Source: Palaemon carinicauda (Eukaryota > Arthropoda > Malacostraca > Decapoda > Palaemonidae). Taken from it: a stretch of DNA of 64,000 bases. The position numbers and the translations under genes are program-made. The DNA is taken from NCBI RefSeq assembly GCF_036898095.1, contig NC_090739.1, positions 63,933,247 to 63,997,246 of the forward strand, given 5' to 3'. Below, in pieces: positions 10,690 to 21,272 of the stretch. A model generated the notes under the pieces. That model made no database searches, was not told the DNA's origin, and saw only the letters and a list, made by a program, of their open reading frames with translations. The number at the start of each line of letters is the position of its first letter. Position 1 is the first letter of the stretch.

Positions 10690-11291
10690 ATGACTTACAA
10701 TTGAAAAGACTAGCAGAAAATACTGATCAGGGATACTAAAGACGTCATAAACTGTGGCTATGTAAATATACAATTTGTGGGCAATAAAACTATTCAAATT
10801 CGGGAATTGATAAATGGGGAATATTTGGACATACTAGCAATATCTGAAACATAAAGTAGTTAAATAGCTTTGACAAGGCTGAGGTTACTGAAATGACACA
10901 ACCCCCACACACAGCTGCTTTCACATTCCGAGAGAGGGTGGGTCTGGTGGGAGTGTCGGGCTCTCCATTCATAAAAGTTACTCAAATCTCAAAATGTTAA
11001 AAAGAATTAGTGTAACAAGCTGTAAATATATAGAATTAAACTTTACGAAAAAAAAATCCATCGTCACAGTTTACAAACCTCCGAAAACAAATGCAAGTAT
11101 CTTCTTTGAAGAATTCCGTGAACTCATTGAGAGAATTATCATGGAGAAAAAAAATAGTAATTTGTGACTTTAATCTTTGGATGGATGACGCATGAAATCC
11201 TGATGATTTAGCTTTTAGCGAGTTATTGGAATCACATAAATTGGTGAATAATGTCGACTGCGCAACTACTTTAACCGAACGAAAAAAATAA
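10690..11291 (+). pseudogene. Non-LTR retrotransposon ORF2, AP-endonuclease fragment
   Basis: Broken frames read, in order: NCGYVNIQFVGNKTIQIREL and YLDILAISET (the N-terminal strand and catalytic Glu region of the APE-type endonuclease), FTKKKSIVTVYKPPKTNASI, FFEEFRELIERI, VICDFNLWMDDA (the GDFN-type catalytic motif with the Gly replaced by Cys) and LAFSELLESHKLVNNVDCAT. In the living element this domain nicks target DNA for target-primed reverse transcription. The domain is cut off before the SDH motif and no RT follows; the next recognisable sequence is copy C of the 0.7-kb repeat. Several frameshifts and stops. Confidence 0.7.
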
Positions 11292-11394
11292 AATGACAGT
11301 GAAGGTCCTGTAGAGAGTAGGGTTCCCATGCTGTATAGGACCGGAATAACAGTCGTAAAAGTAAAGTATATATGAAAGATTTATTTTAATATTG

Positions 11395-11545
11395 TCAATC
11401 TTGAATATCTCTTGTAGTTTATTTTCTTATTTCCTTTCCTCGATGGACTATTTTCTCTGCTGGAACCCTTGGGCTTACAGCATCCTCCTTTTCCAAATAG
11501 GGTTAAATCTTACCAAGTAATAATGATGATGATAATAATATGACT
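11395..11545 (+). mobile_element. ~0.7-kb interspersed repeat, copy C (3' end only)
   Basis: TCTTGTAGTTTATTTTCTTA and TTGGGCTTACAGCATCCTCC match the 3' part of copies A and B. It ends in a variable AATAATGATGATGATAATAA tail. This 5'-truncated copy sits directly downstream of the endonuclease fragment. Confidence 0.7.
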
Positions 11546-11773
11546 TGCAAAGAATGGTCAACCAAATAAGGACACTATTAACAGGCTACTGCAGCGTCTA
11601 TCTTGTAATACTATAAACTACTGGCAATTTTACTGTCTTAAGCATCTCGATCGTCTTTGTCTCATCATCTAAAGTCAAATCCTCAAGCATTATCGTCGGT
11701 ACACTAACCCATTCAAGTCTTACCTGCTGCTTTCTTATCCCCTACACTTAACAAAACCCCAAGATACACAATC

Positions 11774-11775
11774 CA

Positions 11776-11828
<53 letters not shown>

Positions 11829-11862
11829 ATATATATATATCTATATATATAGATAGATAGAT

Positions 11863-11908
<46 letters not shown>

Positions 11909-11925
11909 ATCTATCTATCTATCTA

Positions 11926-11970
<45 letters not shown>
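11774..11970. repeat. Complex TA / GATA / TATC microsatellite
   Basis: TA tracts are interrupted by GATA runs near 11852-11866 and complementary TATC runs near 11907-11931. The GATA and TATC blocks are inverted relative to each other around a TA core, so the whole tract is close to palindromic. Confidence 0.95.
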
Positions 11971-11972
<2 letters not shown>

Positions 11973-12248
11973 CAGTTGTTTTAAACCTAGCTACATTGGC
12001 AAAAGATGTGAGATCCAATCCTATTGAGAAAAAGATCTCTGAGCCCTTTATCTGAAGAATATATGACCCCTTTTGACCAAAGCAGTACACCGTGGTTATC
12101 TGGTGGTTAGTCGACTTTGGTGTCGCACAGTCAAAGCTGCGGAGGGCATTGAATTATGAATTTCTTTTAAAATGTTTTGTTGATACATTGAAGGTAATCA
12201 TTGTCTGGAGTAATCCAATCAAAGAGAAAAAGCGTATGTTGAATTTAT
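11971..12248. other. Non-coding spacer
   Basis: No recognisable gene or repeat. The 79-codon frame beginning at 12092 runs into the adjacent CA/TA microsatellite and shows no domain. Confidence 0.3.
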
Positions 12249-12320
<72 letters not shown>

Positions 12321-12405
12321 CAACACAGTAAAGAGCAAGTGTCTGGTATATATATATATATATATATATTACAGATGTAATCTTCCTCAGCACGAATATA
12401 ATTCA

Positions 12406-12472
<67 letters not shown>

Positions 12473-12485
12473 CATATATATATTT
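12249..12485. repeat. Cluster of CA and TA microsatellites
   Basis: CA at 12249-12275, TA at 12276-12317, TA at 12347-12369, and interrupted TA at 12406-12484. Short unique spacers lie between them. Confidence 0.95.
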
Positions 12486-13880
12486 CTTATAAAGTTTTCC
12501 TTCATTAAAGTAAAATATTTCATTCACGTATTTTATATGTGTATTTAACAGATGTATAGCCAGCTCGTAAGGTGAGTTCCACTCACATAGGTTAAGTAAT
12601 GTATTACATAAGACTTTTGTCATTCCTTTAGTTGTATTTTCATTCAGTTCCATATACTGTATGTAAATTTACATTATTTTAAAGAATTAAATCTTCATTT
12701 CAAGTAGTTTTGTTACGAAGTCCTATGTAAGCTTGTTAAAAGGTATGCTGTATGACACAAAAGCTAGGGATTGCATCATGCTTTAATGTAATTGAAAGAG
12801 GCATGAAGATTCTAGACTAAATATGATTCTTTTCTTTAATGTTACGAGAGGAGGTGGGCGGAGTTAGCTAAGAGAGAGTTGCCTCGCAAGCAATGTTAGT
12901 ACCCATTCTTCAAATTGCTGAGTTGGCAACCTTACACCACTAGAGCCATGTCCCCATGCTACGAGAATAATTTACTAGAAATTTCTAGAGTGAATCAATG
13001 CATATGAAACAGAAGAGATCCAGCCTAAACCTCAGAGGATCCATCATTCGACAGTCCTCTCCCTAGCATCTATCCAGCCACTAAGTATCTTCTCTCCAAC
13101 ATGCATAGTCTTTTCCTCTCCAACGTGCATAGTGTTTTCTCTCCAATGTGAATAGTGTTTGTTCAAACATTGAAATTTCTGTGGTTTAAATTATAGGAAG
13201 TGACATGTATATATGGGTACTGGTATATTATAAAAATTAATTGGTTTTTGTGAGTGTCCCTGTGTAATTAGCTTAAACTGTGAAGTTTACTTGTTTGCTT
13301 AACCGTTCGGTAATCTTGTGTGAGCCAAAGGACGTAAGAGTACCAGTTAAGTATAATATGTAAGTGTAATTTGATTTATTCTATATAGTGTTAAAGTGTC
13401 AGTTTTTTCATTAACTGTCAATATCATATATTTTTATAAATTAATTTCCAGTGAAACAAGTGATTGTATGTGTCTTTCTTTTTGTCTTAGTCTAAGGTTT
13501 AGTTCAGGTCTAATAGTTCGGGTGATTAAAATTTTGGTGTTAATTTTGAATTGTTAATTATCTATAGAATATATTTATTTTTGTAAAGTGTGTATTATTT
13601 TCATCACCAATACTTTGCTCAGTGCTTTGCTCATATCCCCTGACTAAAATTGAAGTAAGAGATTGATTTAAGAATAGTTCCCGTTAAAAGTAATCACCCA
13701 GTTTTGTCTTAAGTGTAAAGTAAAGAGACCTTTTAGATATTCAGTGTTCCTATATATTATTGTCTAGGAGTTGCCTACTATTCTCAGAGCTCGGAGGTAT
13801 TTCTCTTGTATGACAAATGAAGTAATATAAAGTAGGTGGGTTTTGGAGCTCTGGAATTTACGTGATTTTCTAATCGTAAT
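12486..13880. other. AT-rich stretch; small tandem repeat at 13092-13160
   Basis: No ORF of note. Three ~24-bp units based on CTCTCCAACGTGCATAGT lie at 13092-13160. Sequence from TGTTACGAGAGGAGG (12839) onward has the feel of an LTR or transcribed leader, but no paired LTR, primer-binding site or coding region is present, so I leave it unassigned. Confidence 0.35.
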
Positions 13881-13889
13881 AATATACAC

Positions 13890-14031
<142 letters not shown>

Positions 14032-14329
14032 TTAACCACCTTTTAGTGCATCAATCCCGTAAAGAAACATTACATCAACAGTCCTTCTTAACGACGTCTC
14101 CGGAGACTCAGAAAGATGAGAGGAAGTAAGATGTGCAGGTGCCATCAAAAGGTAGAAACCCTATGGCGTCTGGCAATGAATATTTTAGGTGTATGAGTTC
14201 CCTTGCCTTCCTCTACGTGTCTTTCTTTCTGTTTGACACATTTTTTTCTCCATTTAAGGGACCGCCATGCCATCTGGTGTTGTCTTTTTCACTACCTTAA
14301 AAGGCTGAAATTCATCTTGATATTATTCA

Positions 14330-14332
<3 letters not shown>

Positions 14333-14406
<74 letters not shown>
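14333..14406. repeat. (CT)n microsatellite
   Basis: Uninterrupted CT, about 37 units. The Leu-Ser reading frame over it (14203-14436) is a by-product of the repeat. Confidence 0.97.
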
Positions 14407-14407
<1 letters not shown>

Positions 14408-14473
14408 AATCCTTGTACCTTCCTTCTTCTTCATGACTTTCTTTTTAATTGCGTCGGTGGGGTATTATTATAT

Positions 14474-14477
<4 letters not shown>

Positions 14478-14543
<66 letters not shown>
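14478..14543. repeat. (TC)n microsatellite
   Basis: Uninterrupted, about 33 units, 71 bp from the previous CT tract and in the same strand orientation. Confidence 0.97.
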
Positions 14544-14546
<3 letters not shown>

Positions 14547-15100
14547 ATTCCCTTCAGTTTTAATGGGCAGCATTTTCCTACGCCGACTCCCCAGCCTCAT
14601 TTGAATGTCTGTGCTCTATCGTGTGTGCATGCAAGAGGACACTTTTATAAGTCTTGCGATTGCAAGCAAACATGTGTTATTTTCAGGATCGGTTCCTTCC
14701 TTGGTAAAAGGCTTTCTTCCTCAGACAAATATCGCCATTTTGCTTGCTTTGTGATAAGTTTTCCCTCCGCAACTTGCTTCCTTGTTTGTTTGTCATTTGT
14801 TCATTCCATGAATACGAATCAGTTTGCTCAGCTCAGTTGTAATTTGGTTTGGGTCCGATTTCTTATTGTCGAATAACTGCTGCTATCGCCTGTGTCTCAG
14901 ATCGTTAAATATCCATTTGTATTCCTAAAAGAGCTTTTGGGGAATACACACACTCGTTCTCTGTCCCTCTCTGTCTCTTTTTATGTCTTCTGTTTATGAA
15001 TATATTCGCATGTGCAAATGCTTATCTACATTTGTGGATACATAAACACACACATACATGCATACATACAAATTGTGGATGGTAATTTTGTTGTTTCACC
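14544..15100. other. Non-coding stretch
   Basis: The open frame ending at 14876 begins in the CT tract. Its unique part shows no domain (Cys-rich by chance). No other feature recognised. Confidence 0.35.
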
Positions 15101-15101
15101 G

Positions 15102-15106
<5 letters not shown>

Positions 15107-15177
<71 letters not shown>

Positions 15178-15209
15178 TGCGCGAATAAATAAATAAATAT
15201 ACATATATA

Positions 15210-15257
<48 letters not shown>

Positions 15258-15286
15258 ATAAATAAATCAATAAATACACACACACA

Positions 15287-15336
<50 letters not shown>
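15107..15336. repeat. Alternating TA / TG / CA microsatellite cluster
   Basis: TA 15107-15146, TG 15147-15179, AAAT-rich spacer, TA to 15230, GT 15231-15257, AAAT spacer, CA about 15276-15287, TA 15290-15336. Minus-strand frames of Tyr-Ile and Thr-His are artefacts. Confidence 0.95.
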
Positions 15337-15337
<1 letters not shown>

Positions 15338-15341
<4 letters not shown>

Positions 15342-15510
15342 AGCCATAGCCTATATATTAACACATTAAAGTCTGGATTCTCGTAACAACCTCGGGATCA
15401 GAGCCCCAAGCGAAATCACTGACAGACTATAGCATCTGTCCGGCCGGGCTTCGAACCCTGGTCCAGGATACTTGTTTATGTGACATTGACCACACCACTC
15501 AACCACGAAG
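15338..15510 (-). mobile_element. tRNA-derived SINE-like element
   Basis: Read on the minus strand, it starts CTTCGTGGTTGAGTGGTGTG, which fits a polymerase III A box (near 15490-15505). About 35 bp later comes GGGTTCGAAGCCC (15446-15458), a near-ideal B box. This spacing is that of a tRNA head. The body continues through GACAGATGCTATAGTCTGTC and ends at the adjacent TA tract. It lacks tRNA cloverleaf closure, so it is a SINE rather than a tRNA gene. Confidence 0.65.
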
Positions 15511-15650
15511 AAAGATAAAAGTTAATGACAATTCTTCTGTACATATACCTGTCGAATTCAGGTTTTTTGTACTTAGAATTGAAATCAACCCATCTTCACC
15601 ATCGTAGCTAATTGGTAGGTTTATGACTTAGCATTCAATTAATGATAAAG

Positions 15651-15784
15651 TTTGCACATTGAAACGTGTTTTTCATATTTCAAATAAGCCATATATATTC
15701 GAAGCCCGGCCGGACAGATGCTATAGTCTTTGAGTGATTTCACCTGGGGCTATGAAATATGAAAAACACGTTTAAATGTGCAAA
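15651..15784. mobile_element. SINE fragments in inverted arrangement
   Basis: 15651-15681 and 15754-15784 are inverted complements matching at 30 of 31 positions (core AAACGTGTTTTTCATATTTC). Between them, 15699-15752 carries the B box and body of the same SINE in plus orientation (TTCGAAGCCCGGCCGGACAG). The layout suggests two SINE 3' portions joined head-to-head by insertion or rearrangement. Confidence 0.6.
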
Positions 15785-15789
15785 ATATA

Positions 15790-15790
<1 letters not shown>

Positions 15791-15843
<53 letters not shown>
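15791..15843. repeat. (CA)n-(TA)n microsatellite
   Basis: CA 15791-15830 then TA to 15843, directly abutting the SINE fragment and possibly grown from its tail. Confidence 0.95.
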
Positions 15844-16249
15844 TACCTTAACGTGGGGAAAGGGTTTATGTATCGCCATAATCAATAAAGTTGTACTAGT
15901 AAGGGCTACATATACCAAGTTGGTTTGAGATAAGTTATCAGACAAAAGTCTTCCACCATCACTATTGTACAGTTGGCCAACGTGGTGATGAAAACTGGAC
16001 AAATCCCCGACATGAATAAGGTGGAGCCTTCTTTAAAAGTTAGTTGTCATGATTTTGTCAATTTAGTCAAGGCTTTTAATTTTCGATATATTGTTTTCCC
16101 ATGCATTTATTACTTCAATTATTCTATCAATTCTTTTTATATTTCTCATTAAAATCTTTGTTGCATGTATTTTGTATGTTATTTCTAATAAACCAAATGA
16201 CTGCAATAAATCATCTCTGTTTTCATAGCGGGGGAAGCAGGCTGTTTCC
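15844..16249. other. Non-coding stretch, possible uncharacterised dispersed repeat
   Basis: No gene recognised. The segment 15850-16020 is less AT-rich than its surroundings and may be an interspersed repeat, but no second copy lies in this window to prove it. Confidence 0.25.
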
Positions 16250-16560
16250 ATATATTCCATAGATGTTAGAATATTCCATAATTTTTTTTTTTTTTCAAAT
16301 CTGGAACATTCCATACACTTCATTTTCGATTATTCCATTAACTTTTTAAAAATCTGGAACATTCCAAACACTTCGTAATTTCCGATTATTCCATATATTT
16401 TATAATTCTAAATATTAAACATAATTATATTAAAGATAATGCACATATTTCATGCATTTTGGAATATTCCTCACATTTTATTTCCGAATATTTTATACGT
16501 TTCACAAATTTAAGAGTATCCATACATTTCAAACATTGCCAAATAGGTTCTCTATATTTC
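16250..16560. repeat. Diverged AT-rich tandem repeat, period ~52 bp
   Basis: Units built on TCTGGAACATTCCA, ACACTTC and CGATTATTCCAT recur from 16250 onward with strong divergence (AATATTCC, GGAATATTCC, CCGAATATTTTATA). Minus-strand frame 16063-16323 crosses it and is not convincing. Confidence 0.55.
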
Positions 16561-16882
16561 ACGAATTTCGAAATACCGTTTCCTAACATGACTTCCTCCA
16601 CGTATTATGCACCTGTGATACTCCGACGGGAACAGTGCATGCATCAGCAAGGCTGTCTTCATTAACAGAGATTAAGAGGATGTGGTCAAGCCCATTAATG
16701 CCTTAGGTCAGGAAATCCTCCTAATTCTGAAGGGGAGTGAATCTTCTCTTCTGTCTCATTAATCCATTGCAGAGTCGGTCCACGTCCGGCATATAATAAT
16801 GCTCGCAATTACCGGGTTATTAATCCAAAGCTGTGATTAAGGAATTAGATCGTATCTTCAATGGGAGGACACAAGTCGTTCC

Positions 16883-16886
<4 letters not shown>

Positions 16887-16942
<56 letters not shown>

Positions 16943-17013
16943 GTGGTAACAGGGAAATCACAGGTTCAGTCTTGGTCTAGGTACGAAAGAATACCGAACA
17001 TTCCCTAAAATCT

Positions 17014-17099
<86 letters not shown>
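16887..17099. repeat. Opposed (TC)n and (GA)n tracts
   Basis: TC/CT 16887-16942 with one CC interruption, a 74-bp unique spacer, then GA 17017-17099. The two tracts are reverse complements of each other, so a transcript or single strand across them could form a long hairpin. Confidence 0.95.
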
Positions 17100-17101
<2 letters not shown>

Positions 17102-18985
17102 AAGTCCTCAACTATTCTTTCGAACGATCTACTGAACAGAGTAGATTTTATTTACACATTTCTTCTTCAATGTACACTGACAAAACTAATGCTTGTGTCT
17201 GTCGTCTGTCACCATTGCAACTTTGGTTATCGGTGTAGTTCTGGTTGTCTAGAATTCTAAATTTAGATTATTAAATCCTCATGAGGTTTCTATAACCACT
17301 GACTGTTGCTGTAATGCCAGTTTATACATCAGGCAATCTAATCTTCAGGGTACATGGACTGAATGAGAAATGATGTGCTAAAACATGTATGCACAAAAAT
17401 CCCCATCGTTTGCAATCCATGAAACTTTTCAAAAACATATTACACACACGAACACAGGAAATACTTTTGCCATTCCAACACAAATGGAGGGAAGTTGATA
17501 TGGCAGTTAATGAAGCTTTGAAAAAGCAAAACACGCTAGCAGGGATGGAGAAAATCCATCCTTGTAATACTTCTCATTTGCGCAAATTGTGAGTTACGAT
17601 TCACCTAAAGCTGAAAATCCCCAGGTCAGAATGTTATCGGATAAAACGAAAAGCTCTCGCTTATCTTGGAGGAAGTAAGGTGACAGCAGGGCTACCTCTT
17701 TGAATAGCTTGTTACTACCCAGCACGTCATAGGGAATAAACGATAATGATCGCTAATCTAAAGAGCTTGAACAGGAAGAGTAAAGTGTTTCCTTGTCATC
17801 AGAATGATCTGCGTTGCGTAAACTGGAAATGACAGCTTTAATTCCCAATGAAGGTATATTCGGTTCAGAAGAAACATGATTCGATACCTAGTGAAAGTTA
17901 TCCTTTATGTCAAAAATAAAATGGTTTCCAACTACGTTTATACAACCTCTCTATCTTTCTCAATATGAAAAGTATATTTTTAAAAATGCGGCTGCGTAGA
18001 CATGAATATCAAATAAAAACAGAGAATTGAAAGTCTTTTCAACTGACACTTTTCATGCTGACCCTGCCATAGAAATTTCAATCAATCGGTCAATCAATGC
18101 TACGGCTTCACATTAAAAATTCACAACGACAAACATTAAATGGAATTGTCTATACAACAGAAAAAAAAAAAAAAATTTATATAATATTTTACATTTGAAA
18201 TGCTGAAATGGTGTTGAAACCATACCCTGGTTAAAGATGAAGCATAATAGACTTTGTTGCTGGGGGGAGAGTAGTGGGGGGGGGGGGTTTAAAATAAATG
18301 CTAGACAAGATTAACCCCCCTACGATCAAGGACCTTCTGATTTCTCGGATTCTGGATTACTTAACTTTATATAAGGGCTGCTTTCCTAGTTTTATCACGC
18401 AGAGGAACTCAGCTCACCACGAGACCACAAAATCAGTGGGTCGTACGAGTATATATTCTTAAGTATTTTGCGTATCACACTATGTAGTTTGTGTTTATTG
18501 ACAAATCAAAATTATCGAAGCACGTAAAGAACAAGAAAGTTAGGAAAAACTCTAGTTGTAATCCTTATTGGAAGATGACGACCTTGCCAACAAAGTGCAT
18601 TGAACAAAATCTCTTCTGAGAAGTGGCACTCGTGGACACATTTGCAACTAGTTAGGAGCAACAGTTTAAGGGAGAAGAGGATCACACACCCTCATGAAAT
18701 TTCTCAAACATACATTCAGTGTCAGGGTGAAAATAACGAGATGGTAATAGTTGTCCCAATTAAGCTTGCTCGCGGCAAAATGTTAGTAATCTGTTGTTTG
18801 GGATGATCAATATCGGAAGGTCAATTCGACAAGGAAAGGCCTATAACTGGTGTTTTTTGTTGGATGAGAAAATTATGACGCCTTTTTTGTGCTTTACGAT
18901 TTTCTCTTCGCAAAAACGCAACGCTGGCTTTGCAAGATTCAGGTTTCACGCGACTTCTTAACTTCTTTGAGAAGATGAGTATGTC
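17100..18985. other. Unique-looking stretch without recognisable gene
   Basis: The frames 17389-17592 and 18600-18806 (67-68 codons) show no domain, signal or repeat. G homopolymer at 18278-18290 and an A run near 18160-18174. Nothing else supported. Confidence 0.35.
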
Positions 18986-19153
18986 GAGAGGAGGATGCTA
19001 AACATGGAGCCACCAGGTGAGAGGAGGAGAGGAAGGCCTAAGAGGAAATTTATGGAATAAATAAAAGAAGATATGAGGGCAGTTGATATGACAGAGGATG
19101 ATTCAGTGGATAGAAATAGATGGAGACATACGATCCGCTGTGGCGATCCCTGA
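18986..19153 (+). pseudogene. Non-LTR retrotransposon ORF2 extreme C-terminus
   Basis: One frame reads ERRRGRPKRKFME, a stop codon, IKEDMRAVDMTEDDSVDRNR, then WRHTIRCGDP and a stop. A basic G-R-P-x-x-R/K patch followed by acidic helix and W-R-x-x-I/V is the usual C-terminal tail of RTE/CR1-type reverse transcriptases, as widely annotated in arthropods. No RT catalytic motif lies upstream, so this is a 5'-truncated dead copy. Confidence 0.65.
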
Positions 19154-19575
19154 ATGAAAGAATCGGAAAGATAAAGAAGAAAAGGAAGAGGCTCTAATGG
19201 AAGGTAAATGGACTGGGATTTGAAAAATACCTAACAAACTTTACCACAACAATATTTGACTTCAGATGAAATGCTCGTGATAGTATTGAATAGTTCTGCA
19301 ACACCCAATTTATAAACAAACATGATTCTGAATATGCATTTTCATAAGTAATTCTCATTTAGGTATAAGTTAACCCCAAAGCACATTGAATTAGAAGCGT
19401 TGGCGGCATGAGAGTACAGCCTCCCAATTCCTTAGGGGGCCGTTACGAGACAAATGCCCTAGTTTTCCCGACCTGAGCAGATGCTGGTACTTATTTACAC
19501 GTGGATGAATTTGGTAGTGGATAGTCAGCGAGCGGACCCGGTCCCAGTAATAGTCAGAAGAGTGCTGTTCAGAAT
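19154..19575. other. Non-coding stretch
   Basis: Likely includes the 3' untranslated part of the truncated retrotransposon. 19400-19565 is notably less AT-rich and might be another dispersed repeat. No gene recognised. Confidence 0.3.
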
Positions 19576-20100
<525 letters not shown>

Positions 20101-20239
20101 GACAATTTGGTCGCTATTTCAGAGCCTCCACTGCGAATGTAGTGGGACGTTTTGAATAAAAGTAAATGAAACATTTATTTTACATCAATTTCATGGCTCG
20201 GATATATTTGTGAATATTGATTAAAACACACTATAGATA

Positions 20240-20241
<2 letters not shown>

Positions 20242-20311
<70 letters not shown>
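20242..20311. repeat. (GA)n microsatellite
   Basis: Uninterrupted GA, 35 units. Confidence 0.97.
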
Positions 20312-20314
<3 letters not shown>

Positions 20315-21272
20315 GATTGTTACCTTCTAAAATAAGATCCACATTGAAATTCTGGTGTTAAATTTACATTCTAGTCGACGAAAATCCGCAGCCTTTTAGG
20401 AAAGAAGGAAATACTTCACAACTGGTCTATAGCCGCTCTATTGTATGAATGGAATTTGCATTTTAGAACAGATACGACATTAAAGCGTTCCTTTTCCTTG
20501 GTTTAAATGTAAAGCGAAGGCTACCTTGGAAAGGGTTCGACATTTTTTCCTCAAACAATGAGCAGATTCTACAGAAGTTCAGAGTCAGAGTAAAGCCAGA
20601 TAAGGACAATAAGCACAATCTATGAGGGGGTCTTATGGCTTTGCGTAATTGATAGGACTTTGAGACTTAACGATAAGGAGGTTGATCATTGATCTGGTCT
20701 GTGATGTAAGATCAATTCAAGACACGTAGCTCATGTTTCCCGGAACAAAGGCTGGGAAGACAATTTAATGCCGAAAGACAATTGAGGGAGGAGATTCCAC
20801 TATTGTACCAAGAACTGAAAGTTAAAAGAGGCTGGAAAGTAAGATAGAAGAAAGAAAGCGGGAACAATTAAGTAGAAGGCTAAAAAGTGGTTGTGGGTAG
20901 GAGCATATAGGACACTGCGAAGACCCTTTAGTAGTGTCCTAGCATGAGGAGTACTAATAACTCTAGTCTTGAATATGATAAGATTTTTTAACAAAATACT
21001 TAGGATAGGCCAAGTTAATCCTGAAAAAGAATTACTCAATCAAGATCATTAAATATTAGTTTTGTTTGTTGAAACTATGTTTAATACCCATCCCTGGGTC
21101 GGCAATTAGTTATAAGAGACACAAAAAAGTATTTACATAACATAAGATACTTACACGAATAAGCTTCCGCATATGAAGTACATTGGTGTCCAGTATAGGA
21201 TGTCTTTGACACCGATGTAAGGTTGTTATATTGATTGTAACTTGGATTTCATTTTTGTATATTTTTATCTAA
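20312..21272. other. Non-coding stretch
   Basis: No gene recognised. Near 21208 the text GACACCGATGTAAGGTTG resembles the monomer of the satellite that begins about 60 bp further on and may be its outermost unit. Confidence 0.35.

Noticed and set aside
12839..13200. Solo LTR starting TGTTACGAGAGG
   Set aside because: No matching second copy, no target-site duplication and no primer-binding site could be identified.
15446..15458. tRNA gene (GGGTTCGAAGCCC)
   Set aside because: A and B boxes are present but no acceptor or anticodon stem closes; the element is repeated and fits a SINE.
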